In this document: positions 44,547 to 56,779 of the stretch, piece after piece
Layout: every line of letters begins with the position of its first letter
Position numbering within the stretch: the first letter of the stretch is position 1
NCBI GenBank assembly: GCA_022695795.1
Contig: MU404120.1
Coordinates: 62,001-126,000, forward strand
DNA from: Biscogniauxia marginata
Taxonomy: Eukaryota > Ascomycota > Sordariomycetes > Xylariales > Xylariaceae
Direction of reading: 5' to 3'
Length of the DNA: 64,000 bases
The notes under the pieces: generated by a model
What the model was told of the DNA's origin: nothing
What the model saw: only the letters and a program-made list of their open reading frames with translations
The model's database searches: none
Translations under genes and position numbers: made by a program

Positions 44547-47500
44547 ATGATTGAAGAAGACGAGACCACCCGTCCTGCGAGTCGGCAAGACCTGGACAAG
44601 GTCGAGTCCTCGGCCCTCACCGTCCAGGAGGTGTCCGCGAAAAAGGAGAATATCCCCTTGCAACACCACCCGCGCACGCCCCCGGACGACAGCAGCTTCG
44701 TCGAGACCACGAGACTCGAGAACGACGACCGGCATGGCGACTCATTGGCCGAGGAGGAACAAGTGAGGGCCCATTTCCAAGACGTCGAGTCGAGCTTCAT
44801 GCCCAGCGTATCACCCGTCCGGGTCGCCGGCCCCGAAGCCGGTGTCGACGACACGTACCTATTCGATGCTATGACCACCACCAAACCCCCCACACCCTCC
44901 GTCTCCATCACCCACGAGCAGCCCGCAACTCAGTCTCAGTCGGAACCACAGCCACGGCAGAGTCCCCCGCCAGCGAGCCAGGACGAGAGGCCACCTTCCC
45001 CCGGCACAACCACTCCGAGGCCCAGCCCTCCCCACCATTCTCCCCAGACTGCTGCCGCTGCTACCGCTCCTCCTCCCCCTGCTGCTGCTACCCAGCCGGA
45101 AGAACCACCCTTGCCCGAGCTCCAGCCCAATGGCTCCTACACCGCCGATGCCAGCAACACAACATCGTCTCTCGAAAATCTGACTTCCTCTCCCACCGCC
45201 GCTGCCGCCGCTCGTACTGTGTCGAGGGTAATATCCATGGCTAGCAATCATACTTTATACGATAGTCAAGGCGCAGACGCGTCGGCGCACGACAGTTCAA
45301 GCATTCGGCTCCCACGAGACGAGTCCTTCTCTGCCGGCGCCCCCACGCTACAGCCTCGAACCTCCCATCCAAGCCCGCTCAACCTCTCCGTCGATGCCGG
45401 GAACACCTCGGGCCACTCGCTCAAGGTGGGGAAACGGCCCAGAACTCTGCGCAATATTAACACAAGTCGGCGGTCGTCCACCTCTTCTTATATTACTAGT
45501 GAAGATGTCGACAGCGACGTCACCGTCGGCATGGGCGCCGACTACGCTCTTCAGTCGGGTGGTGCTGCGCCTGCGTTTGGCCTCACTCGCAGTGTTAGCG
45601 ACACCTTGTCTCGCTCGATAAGTATGGGTAGCATGGCCTCCGCCGTAGACGACGGCACCGATACTGTGCGTTCTGACCATCTAGAACCCCTGCAAGAGGT
45701 CGACAGCCCCGAGGCTGAACGTCGCGGCAATATGCTCACTACCCCCAAGGCCCAGAAAGGGTCAATCAACCCCCCGACCGACACCGTCATCGCGCGGCAT
45801 GTCCGCGATGTTGAGGTCCCGGAATCGCTGGTCAAGGAGTACAAGACAAAAGGTGGCTTGTCGACGCCCATGCAGCCGACACGAAAAGTTTCGGACTACA
45901 CTCCCGCGCCTGCCACTGCGCGCAGCGGCAAGAATCTGACGCTCAAGGAGCAGTCGAGCACCATCGAGCGGCTATCTAAGGAGAACTTTGACCTCAAGCT
46001 CAAGGTCATGTTTCTTTCTGACCGCCTAGACAAACTCTCCGAAGAAGGTGTTAAGGAGATGATCTCGGAGAATGTCGAGCTCAGGACCTCGTTAGCCGTC
46101 ATACAGAGGGATAACAAGATACTCAGACGTAGAGTGAAAGAGTTAGAAAAGCGCCTTAGGGACGACGAAGATCGTCCGAGCACCGCGAGGAGTGGATACT
46201 CTTCGGACGGACTACCGACGCCAGGTTTCGACCAGGAGGCGCAAGAAGAGTTACTGTACCTGCGAGAGCGTGTTGAGGAATACGCCACCGAAATCGAGAG
46301 ACTGAGGGCTGAAAATATGACTAACCAGGCCGAGAAGTGGCGCCTGGCAGAAACTGTCAAGACAATGGGCGACCGGGCAGGCGACCGTGTGGGCGAGAGC
46401 CTGGGCAGGCAGGAAGAGGCAGACGTCTGGAAGGACCTTCTCGAGCAGGAAACCGCCCGGCGCGAACAGGCAGATGACGATAATCGGAGACTTCGAGATG
46501 AGCTATTCCGTCTCAAACAGGAGATAAATGGACCAGCACCGGGCACCGGATTGCACCACACTACAAACATATATAATATTACGCGCAAGGCCCCGATGTC
46601 ACCGTCAAGGTCGCGCCCTGTCTCGGGCTTGTCGGGAGAGATGGACCAAGGTAACTCACTAAGCCAGTCATCAACACTAGTTGAAGATCTCCGCCGGGAG
46701 AGCGAGCAGCTTCGCCATGAAAATGCCGAGCTGCGGAGAGAGGTTGGCGCACAAACATCAATGCTCACCTCGCGGAACCGCGAAAAGGAGAGACTGTATC
46801 AGGAGATCGAAGATTTGAAGCTCGCCCAACGTCGTGGTGGTCCCGCCCCTTCGACTGTCGACAGTCTCTTCGATCGATCAGCATCAAGGGCTGGTGCTCA
46901 CGAACGGTCAACATCGAGAGGCAGCGCCCGCACGAGACTAACCATGACAGTCGAGGATCCAGAACGCGAAGAATTAGAAAACAAGCTAGCAGAACACCGC
47001 GACAAAATCAATGAATATAAATTCAAGAACCAGGAGCTCCAGCGTGAGTTGGAGACGACCGTGACAGACTTTGAGGATGTGGCCGAAGCCAAGAGGCAAG
47101 CAGACGACCGTGTTGCCAGCCTCCAAGAAGATCTTGACAATGCTATGAATGATCTTATGGTCATCCAGGCTGAGCGGGATGAGGCCCTAGAAGAATACTC
47201 TCAGCTAGAGAATGAGTTCGAGGTATTGCGGAAGGAAGCACAGGACGAAATCGACACCCTAGAGGCCGAGGGCGACCAAAAGTCGGAGGAGATCCAGAGG
47301 CTGCAGTTCGACCTTCAAGATCGTAACGAGAACTTCGAGGCACTGCAGGATGAGATGCGTAGCATGAGTGAGGCGCTCGTTAGGCTTGAGGACGAGCAAG
47401 AGCAGAAGTCGAGGAGGATCGAACAGCTCGAGCGGGAACGGAATGAGGCTAACAGGGAGTCCGAGGAGCTCGAAGTCAAACTTCTCGAGGCTAACAACAA

Positions 47501-49197
47501 GCTGGACGAGTCTAACGAGAAGGCACAGCGGCTTAGTATCCAACAGGAGTCCAGCCAAGGCGAGATCGCTTTCCTCCGCGAGGAACAAGAGGGGGATAAG
47601 ATTCGTATCGGCGACCTCGAGGCGGCACTCGCTAATGCCGACCAGAGCCTGCGGGACGAGCGCGACCGGGTTAAGGAGCTAGAGCAGCGTCTTTCGAACG
47701 AACGGAAGCAGCGCGAGCTTGTCGCCACTCGTGAGAAGGAAGAAGTCCAACAGTTCGTCAACGAACTCAACCGCGAGGCATCTACTGCCAAGGATGAAGT
47801 CAGGAGGCTACGCAAGAGCCTCACTAGCCGAGAGGTGGAAGCCGCTGAATGGAAGGAGAGGCTCATGGAACTAGAGAACAACCTCAGAGAGGCGTTGGGA
47901 GACTTGAACGGGACTAGGTCAAGTCTACTTAAGGTAAGATATTTAACCCCTTGGCTTTAGTAACATACAGCTAATGATCCGACAGTCCATCGCCAAGCTT
48001 CAGCGAGAGCTAGAAGACTCCGTCCGCGAACTGGACACGACCAAGAACTCTTTGCTGGAGAAGGACCGGATAATCAAGCAGCGTGACTCTCTCCTCGAGT
48101 CTCACGGCCTCGAGTCCCGGAGACTTGCCGACATGCTAGACAAAGAACGCCAAGCTCATCGTAACACCAAGAACCAATTTGATGCGTTCCAACGCACTCA
48201 CCAACATGTCTCACGGACAGTCACAAACCAGGACTCCCACATTCTCGAACTCGAGAACAGTCGTGCGGCAGACAAGAAGAAGATTGCCCAGCTCGAGGCC
48301 ACGTTTAAGGAACAGCTCGTCGAGCGCAACAACCTGCTGCTTGTCCTGTGGACCCGCCTGTCATCACTCTGCGGTACAGACTGGGCTCACGACAACAGCC
48401 TGATCAATGGGCGGGCTCTGCCATCGCTCGAGTCGGTCTCCACTATGCTTCCCGGCTTCAGCAAAAATCTGCTGGCTGCTGTTAAGACTATTGAGGGCAT
48501 GGTCGGTAACTTCCAGTCGCGCGTCAAGTCCGTCGAGCGCGAGCTTTGGAAAGAGTATCAAAGCCTCGAGAATAACCTTGAGGTCAGAACCAAGAAACTT
48601 GATCGTCTTGAAAGCATCGTGCGCTCAGGCATCGCGTCTGGTAGCTTTGATGCCCAGGGCAAGTTAGCTCAACTAGAATCGGCGTACCGCGCTCTTAAGA
48701 TTGAGAACGCTACGCTTCAGCGAGCCAATGACGCACGTATCCGCAGCGCTGGCTATTATGAACGCACGGCTACGAAAAATGGTAGTAGCAATGGCTCGCA
48801 CGAGGAGATGGTTGATGGAGGCAGCCCGTCGCCCCTGGTACCGACAGGGCCCCATCGCAAAGACTCTCGGATCCCTCGCAGCAAGACAACACATCTAGAG
48901 GCGACCCCTCCGGCAAGTAAGAGCAGAGCTAGCAGTATGACTCGCAGCCCCTCTAATAAAGGAGCTGAATTAGAGCGTGTGGCCACTTCCAACGGCGATG
49001 GCGCTAGCGGAAAGGGAAACGACGATAACCATTGGATATTCAGGCTACGCGAGCTTGAGTACAAGCTAAAGCAGGAGAGAGAGGCCAGGCAAATTGATCG
49101 AGCCGCCGCTAGGCAAAGAATACAAGACAGCGAACGGCAGAATAGTGAGCTAGCTGCCGAACTAGTTCGGGCCCAGAGGAAAGGTGGTATGGACTAG
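44547..49197 (+). CDS. ApsB/Mto1-like gamma-tubulin-complex tether (MTOC protein)
   Basis: Two exons, 44547-47933 and 47986-49197, encode 1532 residues. The 52-nt intron has donor GTAAGA and acceptor CGACAG. The N-terminal 450 residues are disordered (Pro/Ser/Thr/Ala-rich). At about residues 462-495 is the centrosomin motif 1 (CM1): LKEQSSTIERLSKENFDLKLKV, followed by FLSDRLDKL. CM1 binds and activates the gamma-tubulin complex. From there to about residue 1420 the protein is almost entirely coiled coil. The end (about 1477-1527), beginning HWIFRLRELEYKLKQER, matches the Mto2-binding/SPB-anchoring domain of fission yeast Mto1 and Aspergillus ApsB. The expected site is the spindle pole body and septal MTOCs, where it nucleates cytoplasmic microtubules and steers nuclear positioning. 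Domain order and length fit the family. Confidence 0.93.
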
Positions 49198-50913
49198 AAC
49201 CTCTGCTTTGGCATGGAGCAACTTGACAAGAGGTTCCAGTGATTCGAAACCTACGCAATGCATTATTCGGACGGGCGCAAGGAGCACGAAAAAAATGGGA
49301 AGGCACAGAGTCGGGCGCGGCAGTGTACATCAACAAGGCATCGGTTGTATTCTATATATCACCACGGCAGTCCGGCGTCCTTTTCTTTTTCTTCTTTTTT
49401 ATTTTCTCAACGGGGGGATGACAAACATACATCAGCGTTTCGTCTTTTCTTTTTCTTTTTGAGGACAATGAAGGAGTTATATGGCTTTTGTAGGAGCTCT
49501 CCCTCTCGACCTCTCCCCCTTCTCTCCTACCTATAAAAATTTTCTAGGAACTACTAGGGAATAGTTGGTCTGTTTAAAAGGGGGGGGGAGGCAGGATCAA
49601 GTGATGGAGGGTGAAGGTTTTAGCCAGGCGTCTTGCGTTTTACAATCGCGATGTTTCGAGATAAAATAAATATAAAATAAATACGAATGAATGCAGGCAT
49701 GAATAATATACTATGTTGGTGTTATGTTGGTGTACGAATTCTGGGTTCCGTGGAAGGGGGTAGGGAAAAGGAAAGATGTAAAGAATAATGTGAAGAGCCC
49801 GCTGTCTGTAGTTGACGGGTTGTTCGCTCTGTAAAGGATTATACATGTCCAACGGCCGTCGGACAGCTATTATTTTTGGTTTTGCGTTGGTCGTATATGC
49901 ATTGTCTCTCTATATACTTCTCGCTCTATCTCATTTTTCTATATCAAAAATTTTTTCATCGCACGTACGTAAAATGCAATTCAAACCCCCCAATGAAGGA
50001 GTTCCTTATCACGGCTCACGAAGTTGATTTGCAATGATTATTTCATGTCATGTATGTACGCATCGCAAGACGACGGAGGCCGTCCAATCATGTACACCCC
50101 ATCCCCCCCCCCGGTAGGGCAAAGGCCAAGGATATGTAACCCCCAGAATCGTCTCCTGATTGGATATTAAATGATGATGTCTTGGCAGCTAAGTGTAGTG
50201 TAGTGTAGTAGTTTTAGGTATAAGGCAACCTAAAAAAAAAAAAAAAAGGCGAAGCTGGTATGCGAACCACCGTCAGCTGCGCCGTAATGGCGGCTTTGGC
50301 TGCCTTATTTCTCTCCCTCCCTCTCTCTCTCTCTCTCTCTCTCGCCAACCTATGGAGGCCTCAATTCGAGATGGGGAGCTGGCTGTGGTCTTCCCCCCCC
50401 CCCCCAACCCCCCTTTCTTCTCTCTCTCTCTTTCTTGGGGAGCAATGCCCACTACGATGGAGTGAGTCTCTAACAATTCCCATTTTCTTATTGCTATTCT
50501 TGTTCCCAATGAAGAACTAGGAACGAGACGGGGCAACTAACTAAGCCTTGGAACTTTTTTTTTCTATCGTACTTTCTGATCTCGAATATCTATTGTATCT
50601 TATCTTTTTCTTTTCGTTTTTACGAGGATGGTGTTTTTTTCTTTTCTTCTTCAAATATACATACATATATATATAACATACACACGGCCTGCTTTGCTTA
50701 GCTCTTAGCTCAGCCCGGCATAGCCTAGCCTAGCCTAGCTGCGCGTCCCCTTCAAGTCATCCTGGGTGGTGGTTATTAGTTAGGTAGTCGTTGGAACGCG
50801 GGCGGTCTAGCAGTCACGCGCAGCACCGAGAGCCGGAAGTTCGATTCTTCGTCCGGCGGTGCCCCCGGGAGGGATTCCAAAGACGTTGGTGCAGATAAGC
50901 AGCATCAGCGGTC
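49198..50913. other. Intergenic region rich in simple repeats
   Basis: About 1.7 kb. It contains A-run 50232-50247, (CT)n at about 50320-50343, C-run 50393-50404, TAGCC repeats at about 50721-50742 and several T-rich tracts. No supported gene. The stretch 50800-50875 has weak tRNA A- and B-box likeness but does not fold as a tRNA. Confidence 0.5.
50320..50343. repeat. CT microsatellite
   Basis: About 11 CT units in an intergenic region upstream of the zinc-finger/peptidase gene. Confidence 0.8.
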
Positions 50914-53900
50914 ATGAGTGACGCCTGGCCGACTCGTCACGACACGCAGAGCGGCGGCGGCGGCAGCGGTGAAAAGGAACCGTTTTTCATGAGCACCCAC
51001 GCGCCGCAATTCGAGGAGCCGTTATCGATGGATTCTCTCCTGCGGCGAGACTCAGCCTGGTACGACGGCACCGTCGTCATCCCCTTGCCACTGAGTGCGG
51101 CAGCAGCCGCGACGGGAGGAGGAGGAGGAGGAGGAGGAGGCGCGGGCTACGGGATCGTAGAGAAGTTCCCGGGGACCGAGGTCTCCGACTTCTCGTACGC
51201 GTCGCCAGCCGCGCTGACGCTCCCGGGAACCGCGAACCCGATGACGTTCTCCCCGGCCTCGCCGGTATCGCGCACATCCTCGGTCGGATCGGCGTGGTCG
51301 TCCATCCACTCCGACCGCGCCTCGGACATCACCATCACCACCATTACCACCACCGCTGCCGCTGCCGCCGCCGCTACCGTCGTCGCGGCGGCTCCGCGGT
51401 CCCGCGGCCCGAGTCCGCTTCGAAATGCCGTCGCCAGGGCGCCGGGGACAGAATTAGAAACGGGAACGGAAACGGAAACGGAAGCGAAGAGCGAGTACCT
51501 CTGCCGCGCGCCCGGGTGCGAGGCCAGGTTCTCCAGGAGACAAGATCTAGAGCATCACCGCGCCACGGGGCACGTGCACGTCTGCCTCTGGGGCGACGAC
51601 GGGCCGTGCGACAGCCCCGGCTTTGCCTCCAGGGAGGAGCTCAACTGGCACGTGAAGAGCGAGCACCTGCTCGAGTGCCCCGTATCAGGTTGCACCGAGG
51701 GCGTGTTCGCGAGCCGGGACCTCCTGGACTGTCATGTGAGATGGGGTCACGGCATAGCGAAAGCGTTCAAAACCGTCGGGTGCCAGGCAAGCAACGCTTC
51801 GGAGACAACCACCACCACCACCACCACCACTTCTGCACCGCTTCCCGCCACCACGCCATTTCCCGCATCGAACTCGAAAGGGGACCCTCCAAGGGCAGAA
51901 GAGGCTCTGGCGAAGATGTCCGACCCAACGGAAGAATCCCTCAAACTAGAGATGTCTATCGGCATCGCCAAGAAACGATGTCGAGATCAGCTGAGAGCGG
52001 CCGTCGAGAGGAAGCAGAAGGGAGCAAGCGGTAAGTCGTCGTAGGCGTCGTCAATTTTAGCCTCGTCGCTAACGATAATCGATAATCCAGCAGGCACGCC
52101 CAAGGCCAACGACAGCCCCGGAGCCGGGTCAAGCCGCACGCCCGGCTCACTAGAATCGGCGAGCTTCCCGATGAACTGGGAGCACTGCGTTCTGCCCTTC
52201 CTGGCCGAGTTCCTGCCCAGGTGGTGCGGGCCCAGCCACACCGTCAGCGTGGCTCGGGGGAGGGAGCCCGGTACTCGGCAGATCTGCATCATGGCCGAGA
52301 CAGAAGTACCTGCAGATCAGAGGACGGTCATCGAAGGCCACGTCCGAGATCTGCTGACCGAGACCTATCGCGACGCCGTGACTTTCGTGTTTTACGTCGG
52401 CGAGATCGACCGCCTCGTGTGGGCGAGGGGCCTGGGCAAGCAGATGCCGGACGAGGTCTGCCTGCCGCGCAACCCCTTCGCGTACGTCAGCCCGTGCATG
52501 GGAGACAGCATCGGCTTGGAGCTCGAGGACGAGGACGAGATAACTGCGACGCTCGGGCCCTGCGTGACCTTCGGCGGCGAGAGTTACTGGCTGGCCAACT
52601 TCCATCCATTTGTCGACGCGAGCCGTAAGACGTCCCATCTGACAGTCGAGCATCCGTCGCCGGCGGACCGCGCTCGATGCTCGAACGAGAGACATGACGT
52701 TCTGAGCAACGACCGTCATGATTTTCGAGTCGGAGATCTGGTTGCTAAATCCGGCTTCAATCTAAGCACGACGCGAGTAACACATGATCCATACTGGGAA
52801 GATGTAAGTATGCAGAGCGTTTTGCATTCGCTCCATGGCCATCTCAGGGCTACCATACCAGGGAGATCAGAACTAAGATCTGCCATATCTTCATTATGAT
52901 TACGAACAAGTTTTTTCACCTCGTCTATACTTGCTAGATGCGAAATTTACTAACCCGCGAGCGTGAACTAGTTCGGCAAAGAGCGCCCGCTCGTAGTGAT
53001 GGACTGGGCCCTAATATCGACAGACACCCGGCAGGCCAATCTCCTGCGAAAATCCCCGTCTACGACGCAACGTCGCGAGGTCCCGGTGACATCTCTGAGC
53101 TCAGTCGTCCCCGGCGCGACGGTGTGCTCGACGGGTCGGACCTCCGGCTTCCAGAAGGGCCAGGTCTGCGAGATGCCGGCGTACGTGAGTGGTCGCGCGA
53201 ACGGGACCGGCAAGGCCACCCGCGAGTGGTACATCGAGGAGCCGTATTCCCGCGATAGCGAAGACGACGCGTGGATACGCGGCGGCATAGGAGTCCCGGG
53301 CGACAGCGGCGCCGCTATCGTCGACGGCGAGACGAATGCCCTGGTCGGCCAGCTCTGGGGTCGGAACAGGTGCTTCGGACCGGGGCCCAGGATAACGTAT
53401 TTTACGCCCGTCTCCGATATATTCGACGACATTCAAGAAAAGTGCGACCAGGAAACGCGGCCTCAACTACCACAGTACCGCGAGGAAGCAGACCGCTGGC
53501 CTGTATATCCGATCTGTAGGCAGTGCTTTGACCTGCGTGAGTATTTGGACAGCAGACGCAGTTCGCGCGAGTCATTGATGTCAATGATTGGCATGCACGA
53601 TGGAAAAGTCGGCGAGAACGACAACGATCTCACGTCGGTCTCAGAATTGGCGACGCCAAAAGATCAATCACACTTAATTAGGCATATAGGTCCTGACGAG
53701 ACAGCCTCACCATTCAGCGGAGTCGTCTCTCCGGCACCGATCCATACCTTCTACTCTATCCCACAGGCTACGTCTCCAGATGTTGCAGACCTGCGGAGCC
53801 CATACGCACAAGCTTTAAGCGAACATGATCTCTATGAATCGAGCTGCCCGGAAGCCAGCGACGTGGTGTTAGGCAAGCGGCCCGCGGTGCCGCTGCCACT

Positions 53901-53955
53901 GCCGCAGATTCAGAATAGCAGTCGACAGTCGACTAAGCGACAGAAGTTCACGTAA
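50914..53955 (+). CDS. C2H2 zinc-finger / trypsin-like serine peptidase fusion protein
   Basis: Three exons, 50914-52030, 52091-52803 and 52972-53955, encode 937 residues. Residues 1-190 are disordered (Gly, Ala, Thr runs). Residues about 195-278 hold three C2H2-type fingers: YLCRAPGCEARFSRRQDLEHHRATGH, an irregular CLWGDDGPC...HVKSEH, and CPVSGCTEG...CHVRWGH. From about residue 395 a second domain ends in PGDSGAAIVDGETNALVGQLWG, the serine-peptidase nucleophile motif (Ser722). Candidates for the rest of the triad lie in the right order: His544 (WLANFHPFVD) and Asp621 (VVMDWALI). The C-terminus is Ser/Pro-rich with a basic end (STKRQKFT) that could be a nuclear signal. Intron 1 has a tandem CAGCAG acceptor that would add or drop one Ala. 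Fungal relatives exist but are uncharacterised. Activity is inferred, not shown. Confidence 0.85.
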
Positions 53956-54054
53956 CCTAGTCGTTCATGAAACCAGGTGGAACGGGGGTTCGCACAATAT
54001 AACACCCCGAGATCCACATGTTACTCATTTATTGAAACTGTGGTCATGCTTGGA

Positions 54055-56120
54055 TCAACCAGGGAATCCACCACGACTCATTTTTTTAGCACGTTGGTCT
54101 CGTCGGTTGTGGTTAGCCCTCGATCCCTTATTTGCTTCCTTGTGCCGTCTGGCATTTTCCGTATCCCTTTCGCCGGAAGGACCAGCAACATCTCCACGAC
54201 CCCTACCACCTCTCCCTCGCCCTTGTCCTCTACCTTGACCACGGCCACGGCCACGATTTCCAGGATGGGAGTTGGAATTCCCGCCACCGTCTGCCTCTGA
54301 GTCCTCTGTTCCTGAACCTGCCATGTTGGCACGCCAGGCAGTCGACGCCAACACGGGTTGATCCCCGCCGAAAGCGCTATATTTCATCTCTAACTGCTTC
54401 ATCTGATGAGGTGCTCTTGTAAGCATCACAGCCCAACCTTCGATTGCCTCATCGGCCATCCCTGTCGCTTGCTTCAGTTTTGTCCTAGCATCGCTACGTC
54501 GAGTAGCAGCGTCTCTATCGAAAGATTTCGGAGATGATTTATATGCTCTGAAGAGTGTTTCTTCGTTTGCGTCTTTCCGCTTCTGGTCGTCGGCATCCTC
54601 CGGATGGCCGTCATTCACTACAAAACCAGCATCAGCCGCATCGTAAGTGTCGTCCCGCTCGTCATCGTCGGCGTCAAATGCAGAGAGCGCCGAGAGGATA
54701 GCAGCCTTGTTGGGGGCGGAGGATCGATCTTTGAGCATATCATCGGCAGTTTTTCCAAGGTTCCGTTTTCCAAAGTGGAGGTTCGAAAGGTCAACTGCCA
54801 AATTATCAAAATCATCATCATCGAACGCGTTGCGTCGCGTTGGGATTTGGGGTGGTGTGGAGCGGGGTGCGATATCATGGCTTTTCCTCCTAGTTCTTTC
54901 GGGTGATCTACAAATATGTTAGTAGCTATAGTCAAACTTGGATAGTTGTATACGAACAGTTCCTTGGCGCGATCAGCAGTAGCTAAGTGAGGTGGTAACG
55001 AGTCTTCGAGAAGATGTGCCACTACTTGCTCAGTGTTATCTTCGTATTCATCGAGAAGCCTCGAGATAAACCCAGACCCTAGGTCCGGGAACAAGTCTTG
55101 TATCTGGGATACCTGGCTCATGCGGTGCATCCGCATCTGCGTTCCCACTTCGTCTTGGTCCTCTGTCATAACTCCCTTTCCTTTATCGACCTTCCGCTTA
55201 ATTAATCTCTTCGGCCGTATATTGCCACCGGGTTTACGAAATCCCTCTAACGCGGTAATAACCGATTCTATTCGACTACTTGTGGAAGCGGATTCATTCG
55301 CACGGTGCCGCACCTGTTTCAGTATCGGGGTCACTGTCACAAGTTCTGCTACCATGGAGTCATCAGAACTGAGTGGGCCTGCTTTATAAGAATCGGCAGC
55401 CGCTTTCAGAGAATAGAGCTGGTCGCTCAACATAGAGAACCTAGGGCTTTTTCCCTCTGTCAATCCAACAAGGCAGAGGTAGGTCGTAGTGACGATGGTC
55501 TTCCTCAAAGAATGTTCCTTGACTTTATAGCAGCTGACAAGGCCATCAAGGAAATCGCTTCCGGCCAAGAGGAATGCTGCTGTGTCGGGCGACGCATGGA
55601 TGAGATGGTTCAACCTCTTCAGCCGCGACTCAAGAGATTTTATATCAGCTTTGGCACCAGAATCTAGGGCAAAAATGAGTGGTTTCTTGGCGGCCTGTAA
55701 AGATGTATTAACCCTTGAGTCATGAAAAATATCGTTAATGACCACAGATGTCCTCTTCTTGCCGTACACCCGGCTGAGGTCGGAGAGAAATTCCCACTGG
55801 AGCAAGGGCAAAGGAGGATCTGGCAATTGGAAGAGCCTGTTTACGAGAGAGAAGCATTGTCGTAGGAGTGATAGGGCTATCTGAGACTCCCCCACGACAG
55901 TTGTTCCGTATGCTGCTGCTTCTCTGATCAGGGAGGCTAGGAAGATTACAACGGATTCGTCTTTCAATATCAGACGTCCAAAGTCGTCGCCGGACAAGGA
56001 GAGATAGGCTTCGCTCAAGGCAAGCCAGGTTGAGAGGCATGCTTCCCACTCCACTGGAACGATGTGATCCCTCCAGGGCGCTTCGGGGAAGGACACAAAC
56101 GGAGGTAAGGTTGATGCCAT
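54055..56120 (-). CDS. CUE-domain protein, Cue3/ASCC2-like
   Basis: Two minus-strand exons, 56120-54958 and 54907-54055, encode 671 residues. The ATG at 56120 (MASTLPPFVSFPEAPWRDHI) is the typical start for this family. The 50-nt intron has the unusual donor GTTCGT, a CTAAC branch site and acceptor TTGTAG; it joins DRAKEL to SPERTRRKS, which is the only in-frame solution seen. A helical N-terminal half is followed by the CUE ubiquitin-binding domain (about residues 336-385: MSQVSQIQDLFPDLGSGFI...), an acidic FDDDDFDNLAVDLS segment and a C-terminal RG-rich tail (GRGRGQGRGQGRGRGGRGRG). Cue3/ASCC2 belongs to the ribosome quality control trigger complex, which splits stalled ribosomes; the RG tail suits RNA or ribosome contact. 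It converges on the peptidase fusion gene with only 99 nt between stop codons. Confidence 0.88.
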
Positions 56121-56779
56121 GTTGGCAGGGAGAGAATAAAAGGAGTCGGAGAACAGGTAGCTGTAAATCGAGCCATAAAAGACAGATGCGGAAGAGAGAG
56201 ACGTAGGACAGTCCTCTATGCCTTCAATGCATCCAGATATCAGTTCCTCATAAGTTGGCTTGGGTTGATTCTGTAGGGTCGCCGGATGACTGTATTGTGG
56301 ACGCCAAGGTGGGTAGATCGGGCTGGGGTGGTTAGTAAGATTCAATGGGACTGTGGAACAGGAAATGATTGGTCGCGAGTTTTTTTTAAGTTTGACACCT
56401 AGGTTTTAAAAGGGAACCCATAATATTCATTTAACCGGGCTACTTAATTTTATACCTACCTTTTAATTATTTAATTTTTATATTTATTAATTTAAGTAAT
56501 TATATAATTATTTTTATATATTATATTTCTAAGTGAATTAATTTTATAAGAAAGCTAATTATTTAAAACCTTAAATTCACTTTTTGGAAACCGTGTATTA
56601 AACTTACCTAATATGTTCATCTTATACCCCCTTCAAATCGACTTGAGGGCCTTGACCGTGTCATCGACCACACATCTTCTCCGATCCTTTTCAATGGTAG
56701 AACGTGAACGAAACTGCCAGGCGGCATACTGTCCCTAGTGGGGAAAATGGATCCATGGACAAGAAGGCAGAACCACGGA
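56121..56779. other. Intergenic region with an extreme AT tract
   Basis: About 0.66 kb between the CUE gene and the broken F-box gene. The part 56440-56580 is almost pure A/T. The remainder, 56617-56779, still has an open minus-strand frame that may be the shifted 3' end of the F-box gene. Confidence 0.5.
56440..56580. repeat. Extremely AT-rich tract, possible decayed transposon
   Basis: Between 56461 and 56520 there is a single G and no C. The composition differs sharply from the flanking genes and is what repeat-induced point mutation or an AT-rich element fragment would leave. No terminal repeats were identified. Confidence 0.5.

Noticed and set aside
45896..46768. A 290-codon minus-strand frame inside the coiled-coil gene
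   Set aside because: Ser/Arg/Leu-rich antisense of a Glu/Lys-rich coiled coil; no independent support.
50800..50875. Possible tRNA: A-box-like TCTAGCAGTC and B-box-like AGTTCGATTCTT
   Set aside because: The T stem has a mismatch and no acceptor stem pairs with the sequence after it; no anticodon arm in the right place.
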